Source: Verrucomicrobiota bacterium
GTDB taxonomy: Bacteria > Verrucomicrobiota > Verrucomicrobiia > Opitutales > Opitutaceae
Length of the DNA stretch: 64,000 nt
Assembly (NCBI GenBank): GCA_023443455.1
Contig: JAEZUE010000004.1
Coordinates: 129,214 to 193,213, forward strand
Reading direction: 5' to 3'
Shown: positions 43,281-52,266 of the stretch, piece by piece
Layout of the letters: the number at the start of each line of letters is the position of its first letter
Numbering within the stretch: the stretch's first letter is position 1
The notes under the pieces: generated by a model
The model's database searches: none
What the model saw: the letters and a program-made list of their open reading frames with translations, nothing else
What the model was told of the DNA's origin: nothing
Program-made: the position numbers and the translations under genes

Positions 43281-45599
43281 TCAGCGGCCGAAGACGCCGA
43301 AGAGATAGGCGTAGAGCGCCATCTTGCCGCGCATCGTCTGGCGGGGCGTGAACTCGCCGTTGGCCCAGCAGTAACGGGAGTTGAAATACGACTCCTGCTG
43401 CGGCCACTGTTCCCAGGCGGGGTGGCCTCGGTCGGTGAACCAGCGCGGGTTCGAGCCGTTGTAGGGCCCGCCCCAGGGATCCATGTTGTTGTAGGGCGTG
43501 TGGCCGGGATGAAGGCCCGGGGTGCCGTCGTTGCGGCCGGAGGTGTAGCAGTTCACGTAGCTGCGCGGGCCCAGGCCGGTCATCTCGATCAGGTTCGACG
43601 GGTTGCGCCCGAGGCTCCAGTCGGCCTCGAGGATCAGCGTGCGGGCGAGGCGGTCCTTCTCCTTCGGATCGGCCGCGAACGCGTGGGCGAGGATGGCGAT
43701 GTCGAGCGGCTGCGCCGTGCGCCAGTAGCTGTGCGTGGATCGTCGCGACGGGCGCTCCTCGGCGGGGCGCACATGGGCGTCGAGCGCCTGCTTGCGCAGC
43801 GCGGCGCGCAGGTTCTTGGCGAGCTTGCGGTGGTGCTGCGGGTGCGGGGTGTTGAGGTAGGCGGCGGTGGCGAAGATCTGCGACCACTCCTCGCCCTGCT
43901 CGATGTTGCGGGGCCCCCGGGCGCACACGCTGTCGGCGGCGACGACGTCCTCCCACTCGGTTTCGCCGGTGACGTTGTAGAGGAAGGCGGCGGCCGTGAT
44001 GCGGAAGTCGCGACCCCGCATGTAGGCGTCGCCGATCTCCTGGCGCTCGTCGAGTTGTTGGCGCTCGGCGGGTTGGGCGGAGGCGAAACGGTAGGCCTTG
44101 ATCGCCTCGTCGCGGTAGCGGGCCATCAGTGCCGAGTTTTTGGCGACGCGGAAGGCGTCGGCCAGCATGGCGCAGTTGGCGGCGTTGGCCCACGCGGCCA
44201 TCGTGGTGGCGCCGGCCTGGAACATGGTCGAGTGGTCGCGGGTGGGGTTGGTGAGGCCGTGGCAGTAGGCGTCGCCGTCGCGCAGGCTCAGCCAGAGGTC
44301 GACCTCGTTGCGCGCCTCGTCGATGAGGTCCGGGATGCCGTTGCCGCTCTCGCGGATGTCGAGGTTGTCGTGTCCGAGCTTCCCGTTGGTGAGCAGATAG
44401 GGCAGCAGCAGGTCGTAGATGTTGGAGACGTGGCCGAGGTGGCGGTCCCAGTCGAGCGCGTCGGAGTGGCCGCCCTGCGCGATCGTGGTCGTCGGGTTGC
44501 CGGGCAGGCGGTGGTGCCAAAACAGCGATTCCTCGGGCAGCTTGAAGTGCGGTTCGTCCCACGTGTCGCCCTGCCGTTCCTTCCACACGCGGTCGAAGGG
44601 ATCGAGCGAGGTGAGGTAGATCGTGAAGCCCGCCGGTTCTTCGCCGGCGAGGAAACGCGGCTGTCGCGGGGTGGGCGTGATGCCGGCGGCCGGTTCGCCG
44701 ATGCGCATGTAGTAGTAGCCGCGCAACGAGGTCTTGAACGGCTCGAACAGCGCGTCGTCGCGGATGGCGAATTCGGCGCTGCAGCCCACGCCGTCGACGA
44801 CGAGGCGGTAGGTGCCGGGGCGCGTGAAGTCGGAGAAGTCGACGTTCCAGACGGCGGAGCCGGTGAGGTTGCGTTTCCCGGCGTCGTCGGCGCTGCTCTT
44901 CCGCCAGAACTTCACGGTGCCGGCGGGAAAGTTCTCGCGGGTCGCCACGTCGTGCAGCCAGGTGCGGCGACCCTCGAACGGGGCGTAGTCGCGCGCCCCG
45001 CCGTCGCCGAGCCAGAGATACAGGTCGGCCGCCTTGATGCCGCTGTCCGGCGTGTAGCCGGCGAGGTTGACATGGATCGCCTCCGAGCGGGACGACTCGA
45101 GGTCGAAGGTGAAGGCGGCTTCGGCGGAGTCGGATGCGGTGGCCGGCGCGATGGCGAGCGTGTAGCGGGCGCCGGGTTTGAGGGGGTGCGGCAGGCGCAG
45201 GAAGAGCCAGTGGTCGAGGCAGTAGTCCCAGTTGTGGGTGGTGTTGAGCACCTTCGACTTGCGGTGCACGGCGGTCGGCGCGAGGCCGGCGGGCGCGTAG
45301 CGTTCGTCGTCGGGCGAGGTGAGTATCCACGACCCGGTGTCGGTGGCCGCGGCGATGTCGAGGGGGGCGCCGAAGGCCACGAGTCGGTCGGCGTCGGCGC
45401 CGAGGGAATGGCCGGCGTTGGCGTCGGGTCCGGCGCCGTCGTCGCGGAAGACGACCTCGCCGTCGCGGAAATGGAGGAGGAGAACCTGTTCGTCGACCGG
45501 GCCGACCTCGGCGAGTTGGGTGGCAAAAACCACCGAGGGAAAGGTGACGGCGAGGGTCAGGAATGAGGTGAAAGCCCGGCGGAGAGTCGTGGGTGTCAT
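43281..45599 (-). CDS. Exported glycoside hydrolase family 9 protein
   Basis: A 772 aa exported glycosidase. After a signal peptide (TSFLTLAVTFPSVVFATQLA) comes an N-terminal cellulase Ig-like domain (EAIHVNLAGYTPDSGIKAAD near 195), then the (alpha/alpha)6 GH9 domain: RESGNGIPDLIDEARNEVDL, GGHSDALDWDRHLG, the conserved LIEMTGLGPRSYVNCYTSGR with HPGHTPYNNMDPWGG, and a final catalytic Glu in YCWANGEFTP. GH9 enzymes cleave beta-1,4-glucans or glucosamine oligosaccharides. No cellulose-binding module is present, so the substrate is open. It stands alone between convergent terminators. Confidence 0.88.
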   Translation of the reverse strand: MTPTTLRRAFTSFLTLAVTFPSVVFATQLAEVGPVDEQVLLLHFRDGEVVFRDDGAGPDANAGHSLGADADRLVAFGAPLDIAAATDTGSWILTSPDDERYAPAGLAPTAVHRKSKVLNTTHNWDYCLDHWLFLRLPHPLKPGARYTLAIAPATASDSAEAAFTFDLESSRSEAIHVNLAGYTPDSGIKAADLYLWLGDGGARDYAPFEGRRTWLHDVATRENFPAGTVKFWRKSSADDAGKRNLTGSAVWNVDFSDFTRPGTYRLVVDGVGCSAEFAIRDDALFEPFKTSLRGYYYMRIGEPAAGITPTPRQPRFLAGEEPAGFTIYLTSLDPFDRVWKERQGDTWDEPHFKLPEESLFWHHRLPGNPTTTIAQGGHSDALDWDRHLGHVSNIYDLLLPYLLTNGKLGHDNLDIRESGNGIPDLIDEARNEVDLWLSLRDGDAYCHGLTNPTRDHSTMFQAGATTMAAWANAANCAMLADAFRVAKNSALMARYRDEAIKAYRFASAQPAERQQLDERQEIGDAYMRGRDFRITAAAFLYNVTGETEWEDVVAADSVCARGPRNIEQGEEWSQIFATAAYLNTPHPQHHRKLAKNLRAALRKQALDAHVRPAEERPSRRSTHSYWRTAQPLDIAILAHAFAADPKEKDRLARTLILEADWSLGRNPSNLIEMTGLGPRSYVNCYTSGRNDGTPGLHPGHTPYNNMDPWGGPYNGSNPRWFTDRGHPAWEQWPQQESYFNSRYCWANGEFTPRQTMRGKMALYAYLFGVFGR

Positions 45600-45753
45600 C
45601 GATGGATTCGGGGGATTCTGCAGGGTGGTGGATCGGTCGGCATCTTCAACTCCCGAACGCCGCACCCCGATGCAACGATCGTGGACAAGTGGCATGAGCC
45701 GCCGGACATTCCCCTCGTCGGACCGCGGGCGCGCCGGCGTACGGGAACAACGG

Positions 45754-45778
45754 AAAAGGGCACCGCGAGGCGGCGCCC
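45754..45778 (-). terminator. Rho-independent terminator after the HTH-EIIA gene
   Basis: On the minus strand GGGCGCCGC and GCGGTGCCC pair over nine bases (one G-U) around a CTC loop, and TTTTCC follows. It lies 34 bp past the stop at 45812 and separates that gene from the GH9 gene. Confidence 0.8.
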
Positions 45779-45811
45779 TTCGATGGATCGCGAAACAACG
45801 CGGAACGGGGA

Positions 45812-46552
45812 TCAGTCGGTCCCGGCGGTGTGTTTTTTGCCGAGCAACGCGGTCTGTTCGCATTCGCCAAGGATGGCGATGGCGGAGTCGGCGTCTTCGG
45901 CGCGCCAGAGCTGCGCGAGCAGGTCGGTTTTCTGCACCATCAGGCAGAGGCGGGCGAGTGTGTGGAGATGCAGGCGGTCGTCGCCGCAGCAGATCAGGAA
46001 GAACAGGCGCGTATGGCCGCCGTCGGAGGCGCCGAAGGGGATCGTGGCGATCGTGCGGCCGAGCATGAGAAACGAGCCTTCGTACTGGTACTCCTCGTGG
46101 TGGCGGGCGTGCAGCAGGGCGGCGCCGCCGGGCAGCGCCGTCGAGCAGAGCTCCTCGCGGATCTGGATGCTTTCGAGCAGGGATTTCGGGTCGAAGACCC
46201 GGCCGGTGCCGGCGGCGAAGTCGACCATGTCGCGCAGTACGGAGGACTTGGTGCGCGAGGGCAGCTCGAGGTTGATGTAGTCGGTGCGGATCAGCTCGGG
46301 CATCAGCGCATCCTCTTCGCGGATGCGGCGGACCTGCGGCATCGTCTGGTCGTGGAAGGCGCTGAGGCGGCGGTCGGGCAGGCCCATGATCCGGCGCGAG
46401 GCCCATTCGTCGACGTCGCCGCGGAGGAAGATGGGATGCTCCCCGCGCATGGTGTGGGGCATGTCGGCGGTTTTGAGGAGGCGCACGACATCTTCCGGGG
46501 TGAGGTGGAGATACTCGGCGACCTCATCGAGGGTCAGCATTCGATGGGGCAT
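45812..46552 (-). CDS. HTH (excisionase-like) - PTS EIIA fusion protein
   Basis: A 246 aa two-domain protein. The N-terminus (MLTLDEVAEYLHLTPEDVVR, then RGEHPIFLRGDVDEWASRR) is a winged HTH of the excisionase/MerR-like HTH_17 class. The rest is a fructose-type (mannitol/PtsN) EIIA domain: LPSRTKSSVLRDMVDFAAGT, LLESIQIREELCSTALPGGA and ALLHARHHEEYQYEG, where His148 sits at the usual phosphorylation site. The fusion suggests DNA binding or partner contact controlled by phosphorylation through the HPr-like protein at 2901-3197, which is inference. The start may be the ATG at 46552 or at 46540. Confidence 0.83.
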   Translation of the reverse strand: MPHRMLTLDEVAEYLHLTPEDVVRLLKTADMPHTMRGEHPIFLRGDVDEWASRRIMGLPDRRLSAFHDQTMPQVRRIREEDALMPELIRTDYINLELPSRTKSSVLRDMVDFAAGTGRVFDPKSLLESIQIREELCSTALPGGAALLHARHHEEYQYEGSFLMLGRTIATIPFGASDGGHTRLFFLICCGDDRLHLHTLARLCLMVQKTDLLAQLWRAEDADSAIAILGECEQTALLGKKHTAGTD

Positions 46553-46754
46553 GAGGCGGACGAAGTTGAAGCGACCGCGCGCGGAATGCAGCGAAAATGT
46601 TCATGGCGATCCGGGGACTCGCGCGGCGGGGACGCAGCGGAGAGGGCCGGGCGTGGTCGGTCGGTGGACGAGGCCGAGTCCCGCGTCGGTGACAGCGGCG
46701 CCGTGGCGCACGCCGCGCTCGACATGCTGCGGTGGAGCGTGCGTCTTGGTCGGC

Positions 46755-49343
46755 GTGACCGCCACCGCCCAGAACCACCCGCTCGCGCCGTTGCCCGGCC
46801 CGTACGATGCCGACGCTGCGCTCGACCGTTTCCTCGCGGTGATGGCGGAGCGCGGGCTCTCGCTCTATCCCGAGCAGGAGGAGGCGATCCTTGAGCTGTT
46901 CGCGGGCAAGAACGTGATTCTCAATACGCCCACCGGCTCGGGCAAATCGCTGGTGGCGGCCGCGCTGCACTTCAAGTCGCTCTGCGCCGGCGAGCGTTCG
47001 GTCTACACCTGCCCGATCAAGGCGCTGGTGAACGAAAAGTTCCTCTCGCTCTGCCGCGACTTCGGGCCGGACAACGTGGGCATGATGACCGGCGACGCCT
47101 CCGTGAACCCACGGGCGAAGGTGCTGTGCTGCACCGCCGAGATTCTCGCCAACATCGCGCTGCACCGCGGCCACGAGAGCGACATCCGCGCGGTGATCAT
47201 GGACGAGTTCCACTACTACTCGGACCGCGAGCGCGGCTATGCCTGGCAGGTGCCGCTGCTCACCATGCCCGGCGCGCGTTTCCTGCTGATGTCGGCCACG
47301 CTCTCGGCGACGACCTTCTTCGAGGAGGAACTCGCGCGGCTGACCGGCATCGACTCGGTGACCGTGCGCGGCGACCGCCGGCCCGTGCCGTTGGAGTTCG
47401 AATACTCGGAGACGCCGCTGGCCGAGAAGGTGCAGGCGCTGCTCGATGGCAACCGCGCCCCCGTCTACCTCGTGCATTTCACGCAGCGCGCCGCCAGCGA
47501 GGCGGCGCAGGACCTGATGAGCCTGAACATCTGCACGCGCGAGGAGCGCGCGGCGCTCGGCGCGGAGCTGGAGGCGTTCAAGTTCAACAGCCCCTACGGC
47601 AAGGAGATCAAGCGCTGGCTGCGGCACGGCATCGGCGTGCACCACGCCGGTCTGCTGCCGAAGTACCGCGTGCTGGTCGAACAGCTCGCGCAGCGCGGCC
47701 TGCTCAAGGTCGTGTGCGGCACCGACACGCTCGGTGTCGGCATCAACGTGCCGATCCGCACCGTGCTCTTCACCCAGCTCTGGAAATACGACGGGCAGAA
47801 GTCGGCGATCCTCAGCGTGCGCGATTTCCGCCAGATCTCCGGCCGCGCGGGCCGCCGCGGGTACGACGATGTCGGCTACGTCGTGATCCAGGCGCCCGAG
47901 CACATGATCGCCAACAAGCGCGCCGAGGAGAAGGCCGCCGGCGATCCGAAGAAGGCGCGCAAGCTCGTGAAACTGCGCCCGCCGGAGGGCTTCGTCGGCT
48001 GGGACCAGAAGACGGTCGAGAGGCTGCGCACCGCGCCGGCCGAGGTGCTCACGTCGCATTTCGACGTGTCGCACGGCATGCTGCTCCAGATGCTCGCGCG
48101 CGACGGTGACGGCTGCCGCGCGATGCGGCAGCTCATCCGCGACTGCCATGAGACCGCGCCGCGCCGGCAGTACCTCGGCAAGAAGACCTGGCAGCTCTTC
48201 CGGTCGCTGATCGAGCGCAAGATCGTCGAGTTCGTGCCGCCGCTGCCCAACGGCCGCAAACTGCGGGTGAATGTGGAGCTGCAGGAGGACTTCTCGCTGC
48301 ACCAGACCCTGTCGCTTTGGTTGCTGGATACGCTGCCGCTGCTCGACCGGGCGTCGCCCACGTATGCGGTCGACGTGCTCACGCTCTGCGAGGCGATCGT
48401 CGAGGATCCCGATGCGATCCTGCGCCAGCAGGTGAGCAAGCTGAAGGGCGAGCTCGTGGCGGAGCTGAAGGCGGCCGGGGTCGAGTACGACGACCGCATG
48501 GAGAAGCTCGAGCAGGTCGAGTACAACAAGCCGTTGCGCGAGTTCGTGTACGACACGTTCAACCGCTTCGCCGCCGCGCATCCCTGGATCGAGGGCGAGA
48601 ACATCCGGCCCAAGTCGATCGCGCGCGAGATGTTCGAGCGCTACCAGTCGTTCGGCGAGCATGTGCGCGACTACGGCCTCGAGCGCATGGAGGGCCTGCT
48701 GCTGCGCCATCTCTCGCAGACCTGGAAGGTGCTGTCGCAGACCGTGCCCGAATCGTACAAGACCGAGGAGGTCTTGGAAATGGAGACCTACTTCCGCGAG
48801 CTCATCCGCGGCATCGACTCCTCGCTGCTCGAGGAGTGGGAGAAGCTGCGCAACCCCGACTACGTGGCCGAGGAGGTGGGCGACAAGCCCGCGCGGCCGA
48901 GCAGCTACGATCTCACGCGCGATGTGCCCGCTTTCCGGCGACAGATCCGCGCGGCGATCTTCGCCTTCCTGCAGGACGTGCTTGTGCGCGACTGGGAGGC
49001 GGCGCTCGACAAGGTGGAGACCGGAGACGGGAAACTGCCGGAGACCGGAAAGGACGGGACGGAGCGCGCAGGGCTGACCGCGCGGCAGTTGGAGGATCTC
49101 TGGGCGCCGTATTTCGAGGCGCGCGGGCGTTTCCGGCTGGATCCGGCGGGGCGTGCGCTCGGGCACACGCACTGGGTCGAGGAGAACCGCGAGACGGGCG
49201 AGTTGACCGTGGCGCAGGTATTGATCGACCCGGAGGAACAGAATGACTGGGAACTGAAGTTCACGGTGTTGCTGGCCGAGTCGCGCGCGGCGCAGTCGGT
49301 GGTGTTGCGCTTTGGCGGCCTCGGCCCGGTCGGCGCGTATTGA
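46755..49343 (+). CDS. Ski2-like DExH-box helicase (DUF3516-type)
   Basis: An 862 aa superfamily 2 helicase. Motif I is NTPTGSGKSLVAAALHF (residues 57-73), motif II MDEFHYYSDRERGYAW near 150, motif III LLMSATLSATTFFEEE, and motif VI QISGRAGRRGYDDVGYVVIQ. The C-terminal 350 residues are helical with the long charged pattern of the DUF3516-type tail. Ski2-like enzymes unwind RNA or structured nucleic acid; DNA repair is also known for Hel308 relatives. The frame is open far upstream, but those codons lie over the opposite gene, and family sequence begins after the GTG at 46755. Confidence 0.9.
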   Translation: MTATAQNHPLAPLPGPYDADAALDRFLAVMAERGLSLYPEQEEAILELFAGKNVILNTPTGSGKSLVAAALHFKSLCAGERSVYTCPIKALVNEKFLSLCRDFGPDNVGMMTGDASVNPRAKVLCCTAEILANIALHRGHESDIRAVIMDEFHYYSDRERGYAWQVPLLTMPGARFLLMSATLSATTFFEEELARLTGIDSVTVRGDRRPVPLEFEYSETPLAEKVQALLDGNRAPVYLVHFTQRAASEAAQDLMSLNICTREERAALGAELEAFKFNSPYGKEIKRWLRHGIGVHHAGLLPKYRVLVEQLAQRGLLKVVCGTDTLGVGINVPIRTVLFTQLWKYDGQKSAILSVRDFRQISGRAGRRGYDDVGYVVIQAPEHMIANKRAEEKAAGDPKKARKLVKLRPPEGFVGWDQKTVERLRTAPAEVLTSHFDVSHGMLLQMLARDGDGCRAMRQLIRDCHETAPRRQYLGKKTWQLFRSLIERKIVEFVPPLPNGRKLRVNVELQEDFSLHQTLSLWLLDTLPLLDRASPTYAVDVLTLCEAIVEDPDAILRQQVSKLKGELVAELKAAGVEYDDRMEKLEQVEYNKPLREFVYDTFNRFAAAHPWIEGENIRPKSIAREMFERYQSFGEHVRDYGLERMEGLLLRHLSQTWKVLSQTVPESYKTEEVLEMETYFRELIRGIDSSLLEEWEKLRNPDYVAEEVGDKPARPSSYDLTRDVPAFRRQIRAAIFAFLQDVLVRDWEAALDKVETGDGKLPETGKDGTERAGLTARQLEDLWAPYFEARGRFRLDPAGRALGHTHWVEENRETGELTVAQVLIDPEEQNDWELKFTVLLAESRAAQSVVLRFGGLGPVGAY

Positions 49344-49455
49344 GGAGGAGGGAACGGGCTTGCGGCGAAGGCGGCGGCGCCGTTTGCTCGCGCTCCGGTC
49401 GGGGCGGCGAAACGCATTGTCGCCCACCGGTGCAGTTCACCCGAATACACCTACC

Positions 49456-50034
49456 ATGAAGAAGCTTGGAACTCTCGCCCTCGCGTTCTCGTGCCTCGCC
49501 GGCGCGGGGTTCGCCCAGACCGAAGTCGCTGCTCCGGCGGCTCCCGATGCCGCGAAACTTGTCTTGGCGCACGATGTGATCAAGGCCACGCAGGCCGACC
49601 GCATGATCGACGGCATCTCCGCCCAGATCAAACAGATGACCATGGCGCAGACCGCCCGCATGCTGCCGCCCGAGGCCACCGAGGAGCAGAAGGCCAAGGC
49701 GCTCGCGGTGCAGGGCGAGATCATGGACCTCGCGATGGCCGCGACGAAGGACATGATCGGCAAGCTCGATGGGATCTATGCCGATGTCTATTCGACCGGT
49801 GAGCTCGAGGCGCTGAAGGCGTTTTTCACCTCGGCCGAAGGCCGTTCGATGATCGAGAAGCAGCCGGTGCTCATGCAGAAGATGATGCCTTTGATGCAGC
49901 AGATGCAGGCCGAGCTGATGCCGAAGATCAACGAGATCATCGGCAGGGCGAAGGCCGAACTGACGCCGCCGAAGGCGCCGATCTCGGCCACCACGCCGCC
50001 GATCGAGGTGCCCGCCGTGGCGCCGAAGCAGTAG
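49456..50034 (+). CDS. Exported DUF2059-type protein
   Basis: A 192 aa exported protein. A signal peptide (MKKLGTLALAFSCLAGAGFA) is followed by a helical domain with AHDVIKATQADRMIDGISAQ, the central YADVYSTGELEALKAFFTSA and GRSMIEKQPVLMQKMMPLMQ, the DUF2059 pattern, and an alanine- and proline-rich tail. The function of the family is unknown. I start at the ATG at 49456. It has its own strong terminator, so it is monocistronic or ends a transcript. Confidence 0.85.
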   Translation: MKKLGTLALAFSCLAGAGFAQTEVAAPAAPDAAKLVLAHDVIKATQADRMIDGISAQIKQMTMAQTARMLPPEATEEQKAKALAVQGEIMDLAMAATKDMIGKLDGIYADVYSTGELEALKAFFTSAEGRSMIEKQPVLMQKMMPLMQQMQAELMPKINEIIGRAKAELTPPKAPISATTPPIEVPAVAPKQ

Positions 50035-50058
50035 GGCGCAGACGTTTTCGTATTTGCC

Positions 50059-50091
50059 GAGCCGGGATCCTGTGGGTCCCGGCTCTTTTTT
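50059..50091 (+). terminator. Rho-independent terminator after the DUF2059 gene
   Basis: GAGCCGGGA (50059-50067) pairs perfectly with TCCCGGCTC (50077-50085), followed by six T residues. Confidence 0.9.
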
Positions 50092-50454
50092 GTCGTCGGT
50101 TCCGGCGCCGGGCTGCGCGATCTCGAAGCCGAATCGTCCAGGCCGTGGTGCCGTCGTTCGAGGCTTGGTGGCCGGGGGCGATGGGCAGTTCGTTGGCGAA
50201 ACTGCTCCGCCCGGTATTGCCGCTCGGGCGCGCGGCGCCTCGGAGGGAGCATCTCCGCGCCGGGTCGGGCCGTTCGCCATTGGTGGTTGCGGAAAATCGG
50301 ATGGTGAAAGCTCGTTGTCGCCAACAAACAACTTCAAGACTCGGGCTGCGATCGCGAGCGGGAGAGCGGTCGGGGCCGGAGGCGGCGGGGGCGAAGGCCG
50401 ACCGGGGGGCGCGAATGAAGGCCGTCGATATTAGTCGGTGACGGGGTCCGGGTC
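50092..50454. other. Intergenic stretch without a convincing gene
   Basis: Both strands have short open frames here, but they are low-complexity (glycine-, proline- and arginine-rich), lack a good start context and match no family I know. No strong hairpin, tandem repeat or promoter is evident. The TPR gene ends at 50455. Confidence 0.5.
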
Positions 50455-51231
50455 CTATTCGGGCCCGAGTCGGGCGAGTCCGTCGACCGCGCGCGGGTGG
50501 TTTGGGACGATGCGGAGCGCCGTCTCGAAGGCGTGGCGGGCGGCATCCTTGCGCCCGGCCCGGAGGAGCATGTCGCCGAGGGCGACCTGCGGTTCGGCCG
50601 ACTCCGGCCGGAGCATCGCGGCGTCGCGGAAGGCCGCCTCGGCCTGTGGCCAGTTCCTGGCATGGGCTTCGATGCTGCCGGTGGTCATGGCGCCGGCGAA
50701 GGGATCGCGCTTCGCGATCTCGGCGGCTTGGGCCAACGCCTTGCCGTGCCCGCCGCCAGCGATCGAGGGCGCCTTCTCGTAGAATTCGGCCAGCCCGCGA
50801 CGGTATTCGATTTCTTCGGGCGCGAGTTCGACCGCCGTCTCGAGCGCGGAGCGGCATTTTCGGGCGAGCCCGAGCTGGCGGAAGATCGAGGCCTTGCCTG
50901 CCAGTTTGCCGTAGGCCTCGCCGAGGTCCGCCCAATAGAGCGCGTTGGCCGGTTCGAGGCGGGTGCAGCGTTCGTAGTGGGCGGCGACTCGTTCCCAATC
51001 CTTCGTCCGCTTGGCGAGGCGGCCCAGATAGTATTCGGCGACGGCGTCGTTCGGGTTGGCGGCGAGGATCGCCGCGAAGGCGGCTTTGGCGTCGGCGTCG
51101 CGCCGTGCGGTGTAGTGCGCGTGGGCCGATGCGAGTTCCGGGCTGAGCAATGCGGGCTCGGCGGCCCGAGTGGAGGCCAAAATGGTCAAGGCCAACAGAG
51201 GGACGAGGATCGGGAAGTGGACGCGGCGCAT
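50455..51231 (-). CDS. Exported tetratricopeptide-repeat protein
   Basis: A 258 aa exported repeat protein. A signal peptide (FPILVPLLALTILASTRAAE) leads to several TPR units: AFAAILAANPNDAVAEYYLG, RVAAHYERCTRLEPANALYW, ALETAVELAPEEIEYRRGLA, AFRDAAMLRPESAEPQVALG and AFETALRIVPNHPRAVDGLA, roughly six helix pairs. TPR scaffolds bind other proteins in the periplasm; the partner is unknown. The frame stays open upstream across the palindromes, but the ATG at 51231 precedes the signal peptide. Two long palindromes lie 77 and 193 bp upstream. Confidence 0.85.
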   Translation of the reverse strand: MRRVHFPILVPLLALTILASTRAAEPALLSPELASAHAHYTARRDADAKAAFAAILAANPNDAVAEYYLGRLAKRTKDWERVAAHYERCTRLEPANALYWADLGEAYGKLAGKASIFRQLGLARKCRSALETAVELAPEEIEYRRGLAEFYEKAPSIAGGGHGKALAQAAEIAKRDPFAGAMTTGSIEAHARNWPQAEAAFRDAAMLRPESAEPQVALGDMLLRAGRKDAARHAFETALRIVPNHPRAVDGLARLGPE

Positions 51232-51307
51232 GGGTGCAGCAGAACGAAGATTCCCGGCCGACTGAAGGCAGAAACGGGTCCACCGCAGGGCAGCGCGGCA
51301 GCCTTCC

Positions 51308-51343
51308 GACCGTTTACGTTCACGGCCGTGAATGTAAACGGTC
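51308..51343. repeat. 36-bp near-perfect palindrome, first of two
   Basis: The left half GACCGTTTACGTTCACGG has 17 of 18 bases complementary to the right half. The core TTCACGGCCGTGAA is identical to that of the palindrome at 51424-51455. It lies 77 bp upstream of the TPR gene. Confidence 0.9.
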
Positions 51344-51423
51344 GCCGATGCAGGGTGGGGCCTGGGGCGCAGGGGCGGTTCCCAGAGGGGAGAGGGCAAG
51401 TCGTGGACCAGGGCTGGGGCGAG

Positions 51424-51455
51424 CCGTATAAGTTCACGGCCGTGAACTTATACGG
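51424..51455. repeat. 32-bp perfect palindrome, second of two
   Basis: The half-site CCGTATAAGTTCACGG is exactly complementary to the following 16 bases. It lies 160 bp upstream of ribE and 81 bp from the first palindrome, with which it shares the 14-bp core. It could be a dyad operator, an RNA hairpin or a dispersed palindromic repeat. Confidence 0.92.
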
Positions 51456-51614
51456 TTGATGGGCGGGGTTTGGGGCCGCCGAGTGAGCCGCCGAGTGGGC
51501 TTTGGGGTGGGGCGCTGTTTGGTTTGCAGGGGGTGGGGCGCTGGCGGGGTGGTGGGCGTCCGGTTGCGCAGAAATCGTTTGCAGGGGCGCGCAGGGGAAC
51601 GATGCTTGCGCGCC

Positions 51615-52265
51615 ATGTTCACGGGAATTGTCGAAGAAACCGGCCGTGTCGTCTCGTTCGAGCACCTGGCCTCCGCTTGGCGACTCGTTGTCGAAGCCTC
51701 CACGGTTCTCACCGGTACCCAGGTCGGGGACAGCATCGCGGTGAACGGCTGCTGCCTGACCGTGGTCGCCAAGGACGCCGATCGTCTCGGCTTCGACCTG
51801 CTCGAGGAGACGATCCGCTTGACCAACATTTCCCGAGTTCCGGTCGGCGGGGTGGTGAATCTCGAACGTAGCCTGCGCCCCGACAGCAAGATGGGCGGGC
51901 ATTTCGTGACCGGCCATGTCGATTGCCCCGGCGAGATCCTCGTGCTGGAGCCGCGCGGCGCCGACCGCTACCTGCGGGTGCGTTATCCGGTCCAGCATCG
52001 CGGCTTGCTCGTGCCGAAGGGCAGCATCGCGATCGACGGCGTCTCTCTGACCGTCGTCGAGGTCGTGGATGACTGGTTTTCGATCTGGCTGATCCCACAC
52101 ACGATGGAGGCCACGAACCTCGGCGGGCGGGTCGCCGGCGACCAGGTGAACCTCGAGTTCGACATGCTCGGCAAATACGTCGACCGGCTCATTTCCCTGC
52201 GCGAGGAGGCGAAGCTGAGCCCCGGCGAAAGCGGCGCCCCGGTGCGGCCGATCTGGCAGAGCTGA
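51615..52265 (+). CDS. ribE: Riboflavin synthase (alpha chain)
   Basis: It converts two 6,7-dimethyl-8-ribityllumazine molecules to riboflavin and the starting pyrimidine. The family start MFTGIVEETGRVVSFEH is intact, and the two homologous lumazine-binding halves are seen: SIAVNGCCLTVVAKDADRLG with MGGHFVTGHVDCPGEI, then SIAIDGVSLTVVEVVDDWFS with AGDQVNLEFDMLGKYVDRLI. At 216 aa the length is standard. The frame is open upstream to the palindrome, but the ATG at 51615 is fixed by the conserved start. It is the first gene of a five-gene run with gaps of 1 to 4 bases or overlaps. Confidence 0.97.
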   Translation: MFTGIVEETGRVVSFEHLASAWRLVVEASTVLTGTQVGDSIAVNGCCLTVVAKDADRLGFDLLEETIRLTNISRVPVGGVVNLERSLRPDSKMGGHFVTGHVDCPGEILVLEPRGADRYLRVRYPVQHRGLLVPKGSIAIDGVSLTVVEVVDDWFSIWLIPHTMEATNLGGRVAGDQVNLEFDMLGKYVDRLISLREEAKLSPGESGAPVRPIWQS

Positions 52266-52266
52266 C

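Noticed and set aside
50054..50434. 126-codon plus-strand frame after the DUF2059 gene
   Set aside because: It begins inside the terminator region, is glycine-rich, and has no family or start-site support.
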